NCBI RefSeq assembly: GCF_003725795.1
Contig: NZ_RBEE01000003.1
Location: 1 to 64,000 of the forward strand
Source of the DNA: Pedobacter jejuensis
GTDB taxonomy: Bacteria; Bacteroidota; Bacteroidia; Sphingobacteriales; Sphingobacteriaceae
DNA length: 64,000 nucleotides
Direction of reading: 5' to 3'
Made by a program: the position numbers and the translations under genes. The first letter of the stretch is position 1, and every line of letters starts with the position of its first letter. The notes beneath the pieces were generated by a model. That model searched no databases. It was given only the letters and a program-made list of their open reading frames with translations, and had not been told where the DNA came from. Below, in pieces: positions 63,411 through 64,000 of the stretch.

Positions 63411-63436
63411 CTTAATACAAACTGTATCTGTGTTTG

Positions 63437-63510
63437 TCGGGGTGGCAGGATTCGAACCTACGACCTCCTGCTCCCAAAGCAGGCGCGATACCGGGCTACG
63501 CTACACCCCG
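63437..63510 (-). tRNA. tRNA-Pro (anticodon TGG), copy 1
   Basis: 74 nt, minus strand. 7-bp acceptor CGGGGTG/CACCCCG with discriminator A, anticodon arm CCTGC-TTTGGGA-GCAGG giving TGG, T-arm with GGTTCGAATCC. CCA is not encoded. Confidence 0.96.
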
Positions 63511-63562
63511 AAAATGGCATCGATCTTTTATTTAATTCTTGCAGTTGCAGCTGCAAATTTTG

Positions 63563-63636
63563 TCGGGGTGGCAGGATTCGAACCTACGACCTCCTGCTCC
63601 CAAAGCAGGCGCGATACCGGGCTACGCTACACCCCG
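63563..63636 (-). tRNA. tRNA-Pro (anticodon TGG), copy 2
   Basis: 74 nt, identical in sequence to the copy at 63437-63510 and 52 bp away. A tandem duplication of one tRNA-Pro gene. Confidence 0.96.
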
Positions 63637-63723
63637 AACTTGGTATCTATTTCCCTTTTTGCAAGGGCTGGCAAAGTAACGGTTTTAAAATGATAATTCC
63701 ATTTTAATTTGCCAATTTATTTT

Positions 63724-63811
<88 letters not shown>

Positions 63812-64000
63812 GTTATCTCAAAATTTGTTCTACCAACCTTGTTTTGAGGTCTGCAAATATAGTAAAACAACCTATTCCACAAAAAAAAATTATAAAACTT
63901 GTTGATAATCTATTCGTACATGATAGATACTCATCAGCATTGTCTTGAATATCAATTTGATAGTCTCAATATCTTTTAATGTTAAATCGCAATTATCGAG

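Overview
The window reads as chromosomal DNA of a Bacteroidetes bacterium, most likely a Sphingobacteriaceae member such as Pedobacter or Mucilaginibacter (inferred from protein flavour only). It is AT-rich, start codons lack Shine-Dalgarno sequences, promoters carry the Bacteroidetes -7 box TAnnTTTG, and it has a fused CcoNO oxidase subunit, an SdhCAB complex with a single cytochrome b subunit, and dispersed palindromic repeats.

Layout. 1-1.1 kb: repeats and no gene. 1.1-4.7 kb: a CheB-CheR-PAS protein whose former histidine-kinase tail is cut off by two stops and a frameshift. 4.8-12.4 kb (minus): porin, DASS dicarboxylate transporter, sdhCAB, and two DUF membrane genes. 12.5-25.3 kb: tautomerase, L,D-transpeptidase, two Usp proteins, a P-type ATPase broken by one amber codon, a BON and a SHOCT protein, an aldehyde-dehydrogenase remnant, an intact P-type ATPase and acetate kinase. 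25.5-31 kb: FixL-like kinase with a REC-CRP/FNR regulator, cbpA/cbpM, an SDR and a third Usp. 31-35.5 kb: a second L,D-transpeptidase and mlaEFD. 35.8-42.7 kb: an aldehyde dehydrogenase, three more BON proteins, AraC, SHOCT, cupin and small unknowns. 42.9-48.2 kb (plus): HAD, phosphoketolase, class I aldolase and an Acg-type nitroreductase. 48.4-58.6 kb (minus): the complete cbb3 oxidase locus with assembly genes, including a ccoS of only 59 codons, plus hemN. 58.9-62.9 kb (minus): a second REC-CRP regulator, a second FixL-like kinase and an uncharacterised 589-aa protein. 63.4-63.8 kb: two identical tRNA-Pro genes and a tRNA-Ser.

How the genes fit together. Both kinases keep the FixL haem-PAS residues (His62 and Arg82, the FixL spacing of 20), and both partner regulators carry an FNR-type recognition helix (E-T-V-S-R). 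Eleven promoters in the window have a TGAT-N4-ATCA-like palindrome placed exactly 33 or 55 bp (centre to centre) upstream of a box resembling TAnnTTTG. They control the cbb3 oxidase, hemN, acetate kinase, the phosphoketolase operon, dicarboxylate uptake with SDH/fumarate reductase, the three Usp genes, BON-ALDH, the chaperone operon and the 589-aa gene. I infer one oxygen- or redox-responsive regulon: high-affinity respiration, a phosphoketolase-acetate kinase ATP bypass, possible fumarate respiration and stress proteins, comparable in content to the mycobacterial DosR or pseudomonad ANR regulons. The regulon is a prediction from sequence alone.
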